64,000 nt of DNA from Abelmoschus esculentus (GCA_035048815.1 JAUCBN010000034.1:8534737-8598736), one strand, 5' to 3'; counted from the first letter of the stretch, positions 36,003 to 46,539 are shown. Program-made: numbers and translations. Notes: generated by a model from the letters alone, not told the origin.

Positions 36003-37606
36003 TGTTAGTTGCTCTTAGGAGCTGATTAATTCTCGTGCAAGTATACACATCAAACAAGTAATAAAGTGTGTGAGTGAGATCGTTCCCACGAGGATTGGGT
36101 AGGTTATTTCAAAAATAGTTAACATACATAGAAGATAAAATAATCCTTTGTATGAACATATGCTAAAGCAATTCTATAATTGTCACCAAAATGCTCTATC
36201 AAAATAAAAGTGTCACTGAGGTTGCGGTAGTAAAATAAAGCTTGTCACTTAAAAGTTGTAGCAAAATAAAACATATAATGGAGAAATAAATAAAGCTGCA
36301 CAAACACAACACAGAGAAGATATTCAAGCTTAAGATAGGTTAGGCTTACTACGCCAAAGATCTTACTTTTTTTCTTGAAGCTTACTATTATACTAGTTTA
36401 ATAAGTGTTTGACATAGTTTACTAAAAATGCCTCCACTATCCCTAGTCAGAAGGCCTAACACTAGAAAATGCTAAGGCATTACCTCCCGGTCTCAATCCT
36501 AACACTTCTAATGTAGATGAAGTTTTACCCATTTTAGTCGTTGAAACTCTTCCTTATCCCTAAGGTGAGTTAGAATTCTGCTCTCGCAGTAACCCCATTG
36601 TTCAAGTTGGTCTAGCTTTGTCTATCACTAGATCTAAGCTTCCCGAACCCCTTAGCTGTGGCTATCTCCGGATGCTCTTACAAACTAAGGTTTAAGAAGA
36701 AAAGGTGTTAGCTTTCTTGAACAAAACACTTAAATAAACACTCAAAACAGTAAATATTCATTCAAATAAAATAAAGATCATCCATAACAAGCCTAAGCCA
36801 TACTAGTTTAGTTCATGGTTAGGTAAGGCAAACTATTCAACTTTCGTCCCTTGAAATACATTTTCAGCAAATTAGAAAAGAGGTAAAGCAAAGTGAAGAG
36901 GAAGGAAGTCTCAAACGCATGTGCCGTGAAGCTTTCCTAGATTGTTGCCCCTCCCGAAGTCGCGCAAATCCCTTGCTTGAAGCTCTCCAACAATGGTGGC
37001 TCAACTAGAGGTTGAAGATGAAGGAAAGTGGTCGCCTTTCTTCTTCCTCGTGCTCTCTCAAAGTTCGCTCCTTTTTTCTTTAGCTCTTTTGCTACTTTTT
37101 CAGCTCTATTTCACCACACTTGTAGAAGGAGGTTTGACGTTGTATTTATAGGATGCTTCTAGGTTTTTGTGCCCTAATGGTACAAGGAATATTCCTTGAC
37201 ATTTTCTGTAGAGAAATGCAGCAAAATGTAGGGTTTGCAGGAGAGCTGCAGCTGGACTGGAAATACCACGTGAGGACAGTGGGCTGCAGATGTATCCTTT
37301 CTTCCGTTTTGTTTTGTCCGCCCACAATGCTATAGCAACTTGAATTCCAATCCAACACTTTAAAAATATACTATAGAATCTCTTTCATTCTTTCAACTTT
37401 TCCCCAGCAAACTGCACAAGAACATCAAAGAAAATACCCTTCAAAGCAGCATCTTTAAAAATTAAAAATAAAAGAGAAAATAAAATAAAAAACTAATCTA
37501 AATGCAAATGCACATGAAATGTAACTAAATGCAATGCAAATAAGATTGAAATGACACAAAACCTTAAGTAAAGGGTATAAAATATACGCTTTTTAGAGCG
37601 TTAATA
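36003..37606 (-). repeat. 5' LTR of element F
   Basis: 1,604 bp, TGTTAGTTGC...GCGTTAATA. The terminal CA has mutated to TA at 37605-37606 in this copy. Confidence 0.92.
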
Positions 37607-37611
37607 GTATG

Positions 37612-38190
37612 ACTCTAACAGACCTCAGTGTCAGGTGTGTAGCCGAATGAGGCACAATGCCATAAAATATTATCACAAGTGCAGAATAATAATCCTATAT
37701 TGAGTAATCATGCTCAAGTTTATAATCATTTTGTTGAATATGTGCATAATTTTCCTTATAATGTTAAACATGGAGTTGAACATAGAATGAATTTTTCTTA
37801 CCCTTTAGTGTTAAATCTTACAAGGACACTAGGCCCTAGTCCTCAATATAGTGGGAATCAAGGTTCTCAGTTTGCTGGTCTATATCCGACTGCCATTATT
37901 CAAAATAGTCAAAAATTTTCTTCACCATTCAGTTTCCCTTCAAGTCCTGTGGTTTTTCCATTCTCTTCTGGTGGATTAAGAACAAATACATCTTGGTGTC
38001 CAGACTTTGGAGTTTCACATCACATCACATCTGATAAATTAAATCTTAAATTAGGTATGGTTTACAAAGGTAATAATTCTCTTTTAATGGGAAATGGTAC
38101 AATAATTACAATTAAACATATTGGACAAGGGTGCATTTGCTTCATGTTCCAGATATTAAATGAAATTTATTACATGTTTCTCAATTGACT
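37612..38190 (+). pseudogene. Nucleocapsid and protease region of copia H
   Basis: Resumes directly after element F with the zinc knuckle (PQCQVCSRM.HNA.K.Y, equivalent to CX2CX4HX4C with the last Cys changed to Tyr). The open stretch 37679-38188 follows. Near its end is the copia protease WCPDFGVSHHITSD and LLMGNGTIITIKHIG. The active-site DSG reads DFG (near 38003), so the catalytic triad is changed. Confidence 0.85.
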
Positions 38191-38199
38191 CGAGACAAT

Positions 38200-39245
38200 A
38201 ATGTTTTGTTTAATTTACTTCTATTGGGTGTTGTGTAACTGATGTCCCGACCTAAAAGGTGTTAGTAGAAGGGATGCTCACTCCTGATGGCTTGTACTAA
38301 AATTTTCCATCTATTAATTCTCAATTTTTTTAAAATACACATGATGAGTTGAATAATTTTTCTAATTCTGATGAGATTCTTGATCTATGGTACAAGCAGT
38401 TGGGGCACCCCTTTGATTGTGTTCTTCAATATATTTTTAAGTCTTATTGTGTAATTTTTCGTTTAAATAAAAAGTCATATGTATGTGTTGCATGTTTACA
38501 AGGGAAAGTAAATAAACTTTCCTTTTCAGATTCTTTGACAGAATACAAAGAAACTTTTCAATTTTTTCTTTCTGATCTTTGGGGTCCAGCTCCAATAAAT
38601 TTAAATGATTTTTTCTACAAGGTTTCTTTTATAGATGTATTTAATAGCCACTCTTGTTTTTATTTAGTTAAAAAGAAGTATGAAGTTGCTCAATGTTTCA
38701 CTAGTTTTTACAAACTAGTAAAGGTTAAATTTGATAAGAGAATTAAAGCTCTACAAACAGATAGAGGTACATAGTATATCTTCCTAAAAAATTGGTTGAT
38801 TGGAAATGGGGTACAACATCGAATTTCTTGTCCATACACTTTAGAGTAGAATGGAAAAACATAAAGAAAACATAGAAATGTGGTTTGAACTGATCTCACA
38901 TTGTTGGCATAAGTTGAATTACCTTTGAAGTTTTGTAGTTATGCTTTCACCAGAGCAGTGTTTCTGATAAATCAATTACTTAGAAAAGTTTTGGAGGAAA
39001 AATCTCCATATTAAAAGCTTTATCATATGGTACAAGATTACTCAAGGTTTAAAGTTTTTGATTGTGCTTGTTTTTCTTACATGATACCCTATAATCAACA
39101 TAAATTTAATTTTAAAACTAAAAAAAATGTGTGTTTCTAAGATGTAGCTCCTCTCATAAGGGTTATAATTGTTTAGATGTTGATGAAAGAATAATTATGT
39201 CTAGACATGTAGTGTTTGCTGAAGATGTCTTTCCTTACCTAGAAT
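38200..39245 (+). pseudogene. Integrase of copia H
   Basis: 38349-38774 holds the pre-integrase zinc domain (LWYKQLGHP...CVACLQGKVNKLSF) and the integrase core start (FLSDLWGPAPI, FIDVFNSHSCFYLV, IKALQTDRGT). Continuation in shifted frames shows counterparts of GI.H.ISCPYT..NG..ERKHRH and, near 39125, KCVFLGY, SHKGYNCLDVDE, MSRHVVFAED. Stops occur at several sites. Confidence 0.85.
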
Positions 39246-39337
39246 AACATCATAAGACTACTCTTAATTTCACTAGTCATCAAGGTTTACCTTTATTGTT
39301 ACCCTCCTTTATGGATTGTGCCTATACTACTCATCAA

Positions 39338-39472
39338 GATAAAACTGATCAACAAAGAGTAGGCACAAATTTATCACAACAAGATAATGCTACTCAACAA
39401 GGATTAGACATTGAGTTACCAGAGCAAGGTCATGTTACTCGACAAGATTTTGGCAATGAGATATCACAACCT
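39338..39472 (+). repeat. 45-bp coding minisatellite in copia H
   Basis: Three adjoining units start at 39338, 39383 and 39428, each 15 codons of the pattern D(N)ATQQ.(V)GT.LSQQ. A further well-matched unit lies at 39587-39631. The repeats fall in the variable linker between integrase and reverse transcriptase, in frame. Confidence 0.75.
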
Positions 39473-39837
39473 ATGCCTTATTCTCCAAATTTCTCTCTTA
39501 ACAGTCATTAGTCTCAAGCTGCTCAATAACCTACTCATTAAGATAGTGTTGTTTAACAAATATTAAAATCTGGGTTAATGCAGCAAGAGAATGCTACTCA
39601 GCAAAGAGTAGGCACTAAGCTACCACAGCCTAGGCTTTGCTCACCAAAGGTCTCTTTCAGCAATCATCAGTCAAAAACTAGTTTAAAATTAAGAACTGAT
39701 TCAACATCGAGATCTTCTTCACATACTGTATTTTCTGATCAACATCAACAACCTCAATCGTTAATAAAGGTGCATTGTTTTGAGGGAGATTGGAGATGTT
39801 TCAAATGATGATCCAAGTTTATTTTTTTAAAATGATA

Positions 39838-40031
39838 TGGCTTCAAGCTTTGTTACAAGAATTGCGGGTTGTTGTTGATGGCACCCTTGTGCTATGGGTG
39901 ATAATTCAAGTGTTGTTATTTTAGCAAATTCTGTCATGCACTATAAGTTTAAAAATATTGAGCTTGATTTGTATTTAGTTCGAGAACAAGTAGTTGCTGG
40001 TAAACTAGAGGTAAATGAGGTTACAGCCTAT
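39838..40031 (+). pseudogene. RNase H C-terminal fragment of copia H
   Basis: Reads WLQALLQELRVVVDG then, after a one-base frameshift near 39897, CDNSSVV and YKFKNIELDLYLVREQV. It continues after the gag-only element at 42937 with DQIADILTKP. These are standard copia RNase H end motifs. No RT palm motif (YVDD) is present upstream: the sequence passes from the linker straight to the RNase H end, so about 1 kb of RT is deleted. Confidence 0.82.
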
Positions 40032-40666
40032 TGTCATGCCCCCAAACATTGGTTTCTGTGACAATCGCGCACAAGTCTGACAATAAGGTTCCATCGGACT
40101 TGACAAGACCACTAGACTTGGCTCAACACTAGGAGAATGCTAGAGATACCATTTCGAATATGACAAAAGACAACTTACCAGATAAAGATAAGGAAGAATC
40201 TTACCATATTGGGAGAGATCAACTATTCAGGGAAACTATCTTATGAATTGATTTAATTAGATAGGATTTGATTTAATTTCCTTAGATAGGTGATTTTTTA
40301 TTTATTCAGGGCTAATCCTGGTCATCCATGTAAATTGATCCTTACCATTGATTAAGTGAGAGCTCAACTATAAATATAGAGCTCACACCACCATTTTTAA
40401 TCACTCAATTCCATTCATATTCCTTTGTGAGAGAGTAATCAAGCTATGAGGCATTTACTCTAAATCCTCTCTAGTGTTCTTCGCGTTCTTTCAAAGTTCT
40501 TCAAAGTCATTTTCATAGTTAACTTCCTTTTAGAATGGTCTTTCATTCTTGAGTGCCTTGGAAGTTTGATCTTCCATAGTTGGATTTCAACCTGACTTAG
40601 TCGTTTGTCTTAAGGACTCGATTAAGGCCACACGGGTTAGCTGGTTCAGAAGTCTAGCCCGTGACA
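40032..40666 (+). repeat. 5' LTR of gag-only element
   Basis: 635 bp, ending TCTAGCCCGTGACA, similar along its length to 42289-42932. Contains TATAAATATAGAGCTC near 40371, a possible TATA box for the element's promoter. Confidence 0.88.
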
Positions 40667-40668
40667 AG

Positions 40669-40683
40669 TGGTATCAAAGTGAG
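40669..40683 (+). other. Primer-binding site of gag-only element
   Basis: TGGTATCAAAGTGAG two bases after the 5' LTR, initiator tRNA-Met type. Confidence 0.85.
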
Positions 40684-40838
40684 TCGAGGGAACTTGTGTT
40701 CAAACCTGGTTGTAGTTGTAGTCAAGCTAGTTTGTGAGAAGTTATCCAATTGACAAGACGAAGAGATAATGTTAGTACACTGGTATTGAGTCCTTTAAAA
40801 TTAGTATCGTAGGGCAAGTTCAAGACATTGTCGAAGAG

Positions 40839-41663
40839 ATGTATGAGAAGTTGAAAAATAAAGTTCAAGATAGTTTAGAGATCTTGTCCGAGAAGTTGAG
40901 ATTCCAAGACAACTCCATTCAATCCACAGTGGAGGCCATGAAGGAAACTCAAGATGTCTTGGAGTTCTGTCTTAACCAATTAGAGTCCATGGAGGACAAG
41001 TGCAAAGACGAGAACCAACATGTTCTCAATGAATTGAAGAACGTTCGAGGGAGTAATGCTTGTGATGCCGAGGTGAAGGCTTTGCGGATCGAGGTGGATG
41101 AGATCAAGAGTGATCTGCTAAATTGCAAGAGTGCAATGAGCAAATTTGGTGCGCTCAACACCTTCTTAACGGAACAAAGGGCGAAGCTCGTGGTAGATCA
41201 AAGAAATTCTCAAGGCAATGACAAGGCCGAGTTGCTAACTGAGCCTGCGAGAGACAAGCCAACAAGAAATTAGATCTCCAAGCCCACAATGAGAGATAGT
41301 GGGAGTGGCAAGAATAAGTCCATGCGAGAAAAGAAGGCGAGCAGAAAATTGAAGTGCTACTTCTGTGATGGCCCACATTTGATAAGGAGTTGTCCTGAGA
41401 AGAATCACCTTGTTGCCATCGTCAAGGAACCAAATGATCTATAAGGGGAAGTAGTGCGACTTGGCGCGATTGCGTTTTCTAGTAAGCCAAGTAAGAACCA
41501 AGGTGTGACTACGAGTGCCAAAGTAGCCGAACCAAGGTCAAGACTCGATAAGATAGTGAGTGACAAAGCCGTCAAGCCGAGGGAGAAGAAGCAATTAAAG
41601 TGCTACCAATTTAAGTTGCAACACAAGTTGCGAGATTGCCCAATGAATCATGCTAAAACCTAA
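40839..41663 (+). pseudogene. Gag with zinc knuckles of gag-only element
   Basis: A first open stretch from the ATG at 40839 (144 codons) is rich in Lys, Glu and Leu, with coiled-coil character (KLKNKVQDSLEILSEKL). After one stop at 41271, the next segment holds a CCHC knuckle, CYFCDGPHLIRSCP (41358-41399), then stops again. 41454-41663 holds a second, damaged knuckle, CYQFKLQHKLRDCP, whose second Cys is Phe. Two knuckles separated by an LGAI block is usual for gag of gypsy chromovirus relatives. No protease, RT or integrase follows. 41691-42071 is open but unrecognised. Confidence 0.8.
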
Positions 41664-42276
41664 ATTGATAGAAGGCTAAAAGAGCTAGCCATGTCAAAGG
41701 GGCCAAACTTCGTGGATACAGAAGGGCTGACCCATTTTAGAGTAAATGCGAAAAACGAGAGGAAGGTACATCTCAAACACCACACCTGTGCTTTTGAATT
41801 TGATTTTTCATCACTTTGGAGTGTAGGTCGAGTAAGACCTAACTCATACTACAGAGAAGAAAAAGCTTTGAAAGGACCTTTCAAAGTTCTAAGGAGCCAA
41901 CCATATGTGCTAACAAGTCTAAAAGTTCATCAAGTGTTTAATATGGTGACACCCAAGACTTTTCCGTGGGGCCAAGAGTATCCGAGTTCAGGTAAATCAA
42001 GTCAAGATGGAGATGTATCTGAAGGCGTCTTAGCACGCGACATCAGTTGCGCAAAGAGTCAAAGCGAGTAGTCCTTTTGGAGGTACATGAGAAAGCTAAG
42101 ACGTCGAGAGGCCACCAAGATGATGCGAGGAATGCTATAGAGGATCGATCAAGGTAGGAGCTGACGCAAGCAGTTCTTATGGGGGAACTACATCTAGACG
42201 AGGCAAAAAGTAGCAACATCCAAGGTGTACCAACCCAGGATCGTTCTAGTGGAGCGACAAAGGTGTCTCTAAGTTT

Positions 42277-42288
42277 AGTGGGGGAGAA
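42277..42288 (+). other. Polypurine tract of gag-only element
   Basis: AGTGGGGGAGAA immediately before the 3' LTR. Confidence 0.85.
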
Positions 42289-42932
42289 TTTCACATCCCG
42301 CACATAAGGGTCCGTGACAGTCGTGCACAAGTCCGAAAACAAGGTTCCATCAGGCTAGCCAAGACCACCAGACTTGGCCTAACACTTGGAGAATGCTAGA
42401 GAGCCTGTTTCGAATATGAAAAGAGAAACTTATCAAATAAAGATAAGGAAGAATCTTACCATATTTGAAGAGATCAACTATATAGGGAAACTATCCTATG
42501 AATTGACGTAATTATATAGGTTTTGATGGAATTTCCTTAGATAGGTGATTTTGTTTTTATTTTGGGCTAATCCTGGTCATCCGTCTAAATTGATCATGAC
42601 CATTGATTGAATGAGAGCTCAACTATAAATAGAGAGTTCCCACCATCATTTCTAATCACTTAATTCCATTCATCCTCCTTTGTGAGAGAGTAATAAAGTT
42701 CTTAGGCATTTATTCTAAATCTTTTCTAGTGTTCTTGAAAGTTCTTCGTGTTCTTTCAATGTTCTTCGAAGTCATTCTCATAGTTAGCTTCTACTTAGAA
42801 CGATCTTCAGTTCTTGAGTGTCTTGGAAGTTTGATCTTCCATAATGGGATTTCAGGCTGACTTAGTCATTTATCTTAAGGACTCGACTAAGGTCGCATGG
42901 GTTAGCTAGTTCAGAAGTCTAGCCCTGTGACA
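42289..42932 (+). repeat. 3' LTR of gag-only element
   Basis: 644 bp, similar to 40032-40666, ending AGCCCTGTGACA. The first bases read TTTCA instead of TGTCA. Confidence 0.86.
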
Positions 42933-43305
42933 CTATGATCAAATAGCAGATATATTGACAAAGCCTTGTCTGCTACAAGCTTTCATCAACACAGGAACAA
43001 ACTAACTATTGTTCCTCTTCAGTTGTCCAATTTTTGCATATGTAGTTATTTGTTATTGTTGTTACATTTCTCTACTTTGCATTTAGTTTTTTTTTTATTT
43101 TAGGAAAATTGTCTTGAAATTTATGAGAGCAAGGGAAATATTGTAAAAAAGAAAAAAAAAGATGTTTCTCTTTGTAGGTTGAAGTTGAAGCTTTCAAAAG
43201 TTGTTGCAGGTTGTATTTTTTTCCAGGAAAGGATGTCACAAAAAGCTTTCGAGAAAGTAGAGGGAATAAAAAATTATAAGATAGATAGGTGAGTATTAAG
43301 TATAG

Positions 43306-43568
43306 TGTAGGAGTTTGTGAGTGTATGATGATGAGTTTCATTGTGCAATGTGCTGCACCATTAACCCCTTGGTTGTTGGTTAGGTAGAGTGACGATTAGG
43401 ATTTGTTAACACTAAGCCTACCAGCATCTAATCTTGTATAAATGCAACAGTTCTTTAAGGACAATATTACATTTAATCAATAAAACTAAATGAGAGTACC
43501 ATATCTCTTTCCTCTCATTCTATTCTCTCTTTCTTTTTTTTTTCAATGTTGATTCTATGATTGTTACA
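43306..43568 (+). repeat. 3' LTR of copia H
   Basis: 263 bp, TGTAGGAGTT...GATTGTTACA, with a TATA-like TTGTATAAATGC near 43433 that the deleted left LTR lacks. Confidence 0.87.
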
Positions 43569-43994
43569 ATACATGTCTGCATTTCTTAATATCAAAGATT
43601 GCCAAAGGATTCTTGTGGCTTAGCAGCGCTATATTACATGGTTATACCGAATTAAATAAGTGATTAATAGTTTGAAAGGTTTACTTAAAATAAAAAAGTG
43701 ATATGTTAACATAAATATTTAGTTCCTTCTTAAGCTATGATACATTTCTGATTAAATGAATTCATTTCAGTTTACAACTACTTCAGATTTCATTTTCTGG
43801 TTCACAACATTGTTCAAAGACGATTTGTTGTCGATGATCATGATTCTAAAAATAATAATTTTGATGACCATGTCTTCTATCTCCAAGTGTTGCATCCGGC
43901 AACCCTGCTTCTAGATCAACTATGTGGAGATTGTTCCATGTACAACGATGTTTGCCTTGTCGTCAGAATGAAACAAATGACCATTTGTAGTTCC

Positions 43995-44540
43995 ATGACC
44001 ATGGTCATGGAATGGACAAATTTGGGCACTGGTAGATTGTAAGTTTCTTTCGAATAGGAAATTGGCTTGCGAAATCGACAATTATGATGGAAGGCTTCAA
44101 TGCAATTGACTAATAGGGAAACCTCCTGCCACATTAATCCAAGTTGCATTTCAAGGCGATAACGGCAAGTCAAATTTGTAAGACGTTAGCCTGGTCGACG
44201 GTTACAACCTTTCTATTTCATTCAACATAAGGCCTTTTTCACTTAAATGTTCTATCGGAGGTTGCTCGAAAAACCTAAACATCTTGCGCCCTCAAGAACC
44301 TCAAGTTGTCAACAAGAATGGGGATGTTGTCGCTTGAAAAACTCTTGTTTCGCATTTGACATCTATTCGTTTTATTGCATACATGAGTACGAGACACCAA
44401 AAAAAATGCAAACCTAGCTTTTACTCAAAGATATTTAAGGATGTTTGTCCATGTTATTATAGCTATGCATTTGACAGCTTTCACCATGGGTGAATTGTGT
44501 CTCAAAAGAATATGTTATAACTTTTTGTCCTTCATCTTAG
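43995..44540 (+). pseudogene. Thaumatin-like protein (PR-5 family) pseudogene
   Basis: The C-terminal two thirds of a thaumatin-like protein can be read, mostly in one frame: PWSWNGQIWA near 43999, KLACEIDNYDGRLQCN, GKPPATLIQVAFQGDNG, DVSLVDGYNLSISF (near 44187), CSIGGCSKNLN, VNKNGDVVA, NSCFAFDIYSFYC, PKKCKPSFYSKIFKDVCP and the family-typical ending EYVITFCPS before the TAG at 44540. Many disulfide cysteines are kept, but there are several in-frame stops and a break near 44480, and the N-terminus with signal peptide is not found. Intact members are secreted defence/stress proteins. This is the only recognisable long host coding remnant in the window. Confidence 0.88.
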
Positions 44541-45130
44541 GGCACTGATCAGGTTTTCATGTAGAGTTGTTACTGTTTAGTGTTTTGGAGATTGAAATCT
44601 CAATGTTATTTAAATTATAGATTTATTAATACATTAATAAGAAATTAATTGGATTTATATGTAATTCTATATGATATTATTAATCTTGATTGTTAAAATA
44701 TTTTATTTTCTTGTATATCCATTGTGTCGTCTCAAACATTCTAATATTTTTATTCTAGTATAGACTTCACGGGTGATGGAACAAGAATAAGATTAAAAAG
44801 TTAATTATATCTTTATCCGTCAATAAACATAATAAATATATTTCAAAAATATATTAATAAATTAATTTTAATAATGCTCAACTCACATTCACTTATATAT
44901 ATATAAAGTAAAACATATCACGAAATAACAAATTCTCAAATTTTACCCTTTTAAATGTTATGTATGCAATGGAAGTCTGGTGGATAAATATTTCTTATTT
45001 TTTTTAAGAATTAATTATAAAGAATTAAATATAACATGGATTAGTTATAACATATTTTTCCATAAAAATTAGTTAATTATAACATATTTGCTACTAAAAT
45101 ATTATGTTATATAAATATTATTGCGTAACC
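44541..45130. other. AT-rich intergenic stretch
   Basis: Downstream of the thaumatin-like pseudogene. No ORF, element end or motif recognised. Confidence 0.5.
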
Positions 45131-45144
45131 ATCTTATCAAATCT

Positions 45145-45240
45145 ACAATAGTCCAATGGTAAAAATTCTTTTTTTAATTTCCGAGTTCAACTCCCGTCTG
45201 CGAAAATAATTTTGCAATGAAAAATTTATTTTTTTCTCCA
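45145..45240 (+). repeat. tRNA-derived SINE-like repeat, copy 5
   Basis: A-box-like ATAGTCCAATGGTAAAA and B-box-like GAGTTCAACTCCCGT (45183), then a T-rich tail. It begins the second kinase/ARF fragment array. Confidence 0.5.
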
Positions 45241-45281
45241 AAATTAATAGATCGAACATCAGAGAATTAATGGGTTTTGAA

Positions 45282-45325
45282 TTTGCTACTAAATTGATGT
45301 ATTTAGTTTCTAATTTCTTTGGGTT
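45282..45325 (+). pseudogene. Receptor-kinase subdomain IX fragment, copy b
   Basis: Reads FATKIDVFSF then a stop, matching the (F)S.KSDVFSFG signature of plant receptor-like kinases. Paralogue at 12425. Confidence 0.55.
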
Positions 45326-45426
45326 TTGACTTTAGCAATATAACAATGTTTAGAGGTATACTTCATGAAGCTTTAGTTTGTAGAATAAAAAATATTATGC
45401 AATCTCATCATTCTTAATGCCCGATA

Positions 45427-45790
45427 ATGAGTATCATTCAACAAAAGAATTCTTTATGGTCACTTTTTCTGTTGGTATTGTGGACATTTGTAACACTAAT
45501 AAAAATAAAAAGATGGGAAGTGTGGTTATGCAATCTCGAACCCACAATCATCGGCAAAAGCTTGCGTTCGAAAAATCAAATTGAAGAAATCAATAAGGAA
45601 GTTTATTTGGGTTTGCTTTGCACTCAATCGAACACATCGTTAAGGCCAAACATATCCAAAGTTCTTTAAATCTTAAGACCTAAAGACATAGATATGCCTT
45701 CTCTGGAAAAAAAAAACCCTCCATTTTCGTATGAATCTTCTAGATGTTATAGTTGTGGAGCAAAATCTCAAGTTAGTGATGATAGTTTTC
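45427..45790 (+). pseudogene. Cysteine-rich receptor-like kinase C-terminal fragment, copy b
   Basis: An open stretch of 80 codons (45427-45669) whose second half, KSLRSKNQIEEINKEVYLG then LLCTQSNTSLRPNISKVL, matches kinase subdomain XI of plant CRK-type receptor kinases (GLLCTQ....LRPSMS.VV). A stop follows, then tail-like sequence to about 45790. The N-terminal half (SLFLLVLWT) appears again near 12790 and 46260 without a clear assignment. Only the last kinase subdomains exist, so it cannot encode a kinase. Confidence 0.68.
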
Positions 45791-45879
45791 TAGAAAAAAT
45801 CCCAAACCAATGATAATTTGTAAGACCTTGAGCACCAATGATATATAAATATCATTACGATACCATAACATTGAATTTG

Positions 45880-45980
45880 TGGTAGCACAATGGTTAAAGT
45901 TTTGATTTGAATTTCCAAGTTTAACTCTTGGCTGCAGAAATCATTTTTAGTTTTGTAACTGAAAATTTATTTTTTCTTCT
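45880..45980 (+). repeat. tRNA-derived SINE-like repeat, copy 6
   Basis: A-box-like GTAGCACAATGGTTAAAG and degenerate B-box AAGTTTAACTCTTGGC. Full-length match to 12157-12250. Confidence 0.55.
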
Positions 45981-46404
45981 TCAAAGAAGGAGATGCGCAT
46001 AATAATGGTGGGCCCTCAATGCAGCTGGTAAAACTATTATATTCTACAAGCTCATGCTCTGCGAAATGTGACCGCCATCCCAATCATCGTCGATTTTATA
46101 TATCGAACATGAAAAGTATGTTTTACAGATATACTTTAACAACATCACACTATTTAGAGGGATACTTCATGAAGCTTTAGTTTGTAAAATGAAAAATAAT
46201 CTGCAATCTGATCATTGTTGATACCCGATGATTATTCTCATTCAAGAAAAGAGTTACTTATAATCGCTCTTTTTGTTGGTATTGTGGACATCTACATATT
46301 TGTATTGTGTGGTGGAGGCATAGATTGTTGAATGAGGTATAAATATCAAATCTACAAAGGAAGAGCCATTGAAATATGCTAACAATGAACAAATCCTTTT
46401 TTTT

Positions 46405-46492
46405 TATTGATGGATTGAGATGTTGCTTTGCATGTGTTTGCCAACAAACAAGATCTTCCCAAGGAAATGAATGACGATGAAATAACAGATAA
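46405..46492 (+). pseudogene. ARF GTPase fragment, copy c (5' part)
   Basis: Reads DVALHVFANKQDLP then KEMNDDEITDN, the best match in the window to the ARF G4 region, with NKQD intact. Interrupted at 46493 by solo LTR L. The remaining part resumes at 53978. Confidence 0.82.
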
Positions 46493-46539
46493 TGATATGA
46501 ACTCGGTAGTATGGTCCAAGTCAAATATGATATTACCCG

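Larger units (their letters stand above)
23998..37606 (-). mobile_element. Athila-type LTR element F, near full length
   Basis: Two LTRs of 1.6 kb with perfect TSD GTATG (23993-23997 and 37607-37611), 13,609 bp in all including nested solo LTR G. Order on the minus strand: PBS, gag, protease-RT-RNase H-integrase, then an extra ORF in the env position, then the polypurine tract. All reading frames are damaged. It inserted in the gag of copia H, and the intact target survives in the second H copy at 63729-63733. Confidence 0.94.
40032..42932 (+). mobile_element. Gag-only LTR retrotransposon (TR-GAG type)
   Basis: A complete small element of 2,901 bp. LTRs 40032-40666 and 42289-42932 end in the inverted pair TGTCA/TGACA (the left start of the right LTR is mutated to TTTCA). 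The PBS and polypurine tract are intact, and the only coding region is a gag with zinc knuckles. The flanking duplication is 4 bp, CTAT (40028-40031 and 42933-42936). It inserted in the RNase H codons of copia H; removing it restores the frame across the site. The gag-only layout matches the described plant TR-GAG class of non-autonomous elements. Confidence 0.87.
22468..43568 (+). mobile_element. Ty1/copia element H, split by two later insertions
   Basis: Short LTRs (22468-22657 and 43306-43568), a tRNA-Met PBS after the left LTR, then gag, nucleocapsid, protease, integrase and the end of RNase H in copia order. Without element F (23998-37606) and the gag-only element (40032-42932) it is about 4.6 kb. 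Most of the reverse transcriptase is deleted. I find no TSD: the 5 bp left (TATAA) and right (ATACA) differ. A second copy with the same left flank begins at 62612. Confidence 0.88.

Noticed and set aside
41691..42071. A 126-codon ORF at the end of the gag-only element as a real second gene.
   Set aside because: I cannot connect it to any family, and it follows a decayed gag; kept only as an unrecognised open stretch.
43995..45790. A thaumatin-receptor-kinase fusion (PR5K-like gene): a thaumatin-like pseudogene followed by kinase fragments on the same strand.
   Set aside because: The thaumatin part ends in its own normal C-terminus and stop, the kinase fragments look CRK-like rather than PR5K-like, and they recur at 12 kb without any thaumatin sequence.
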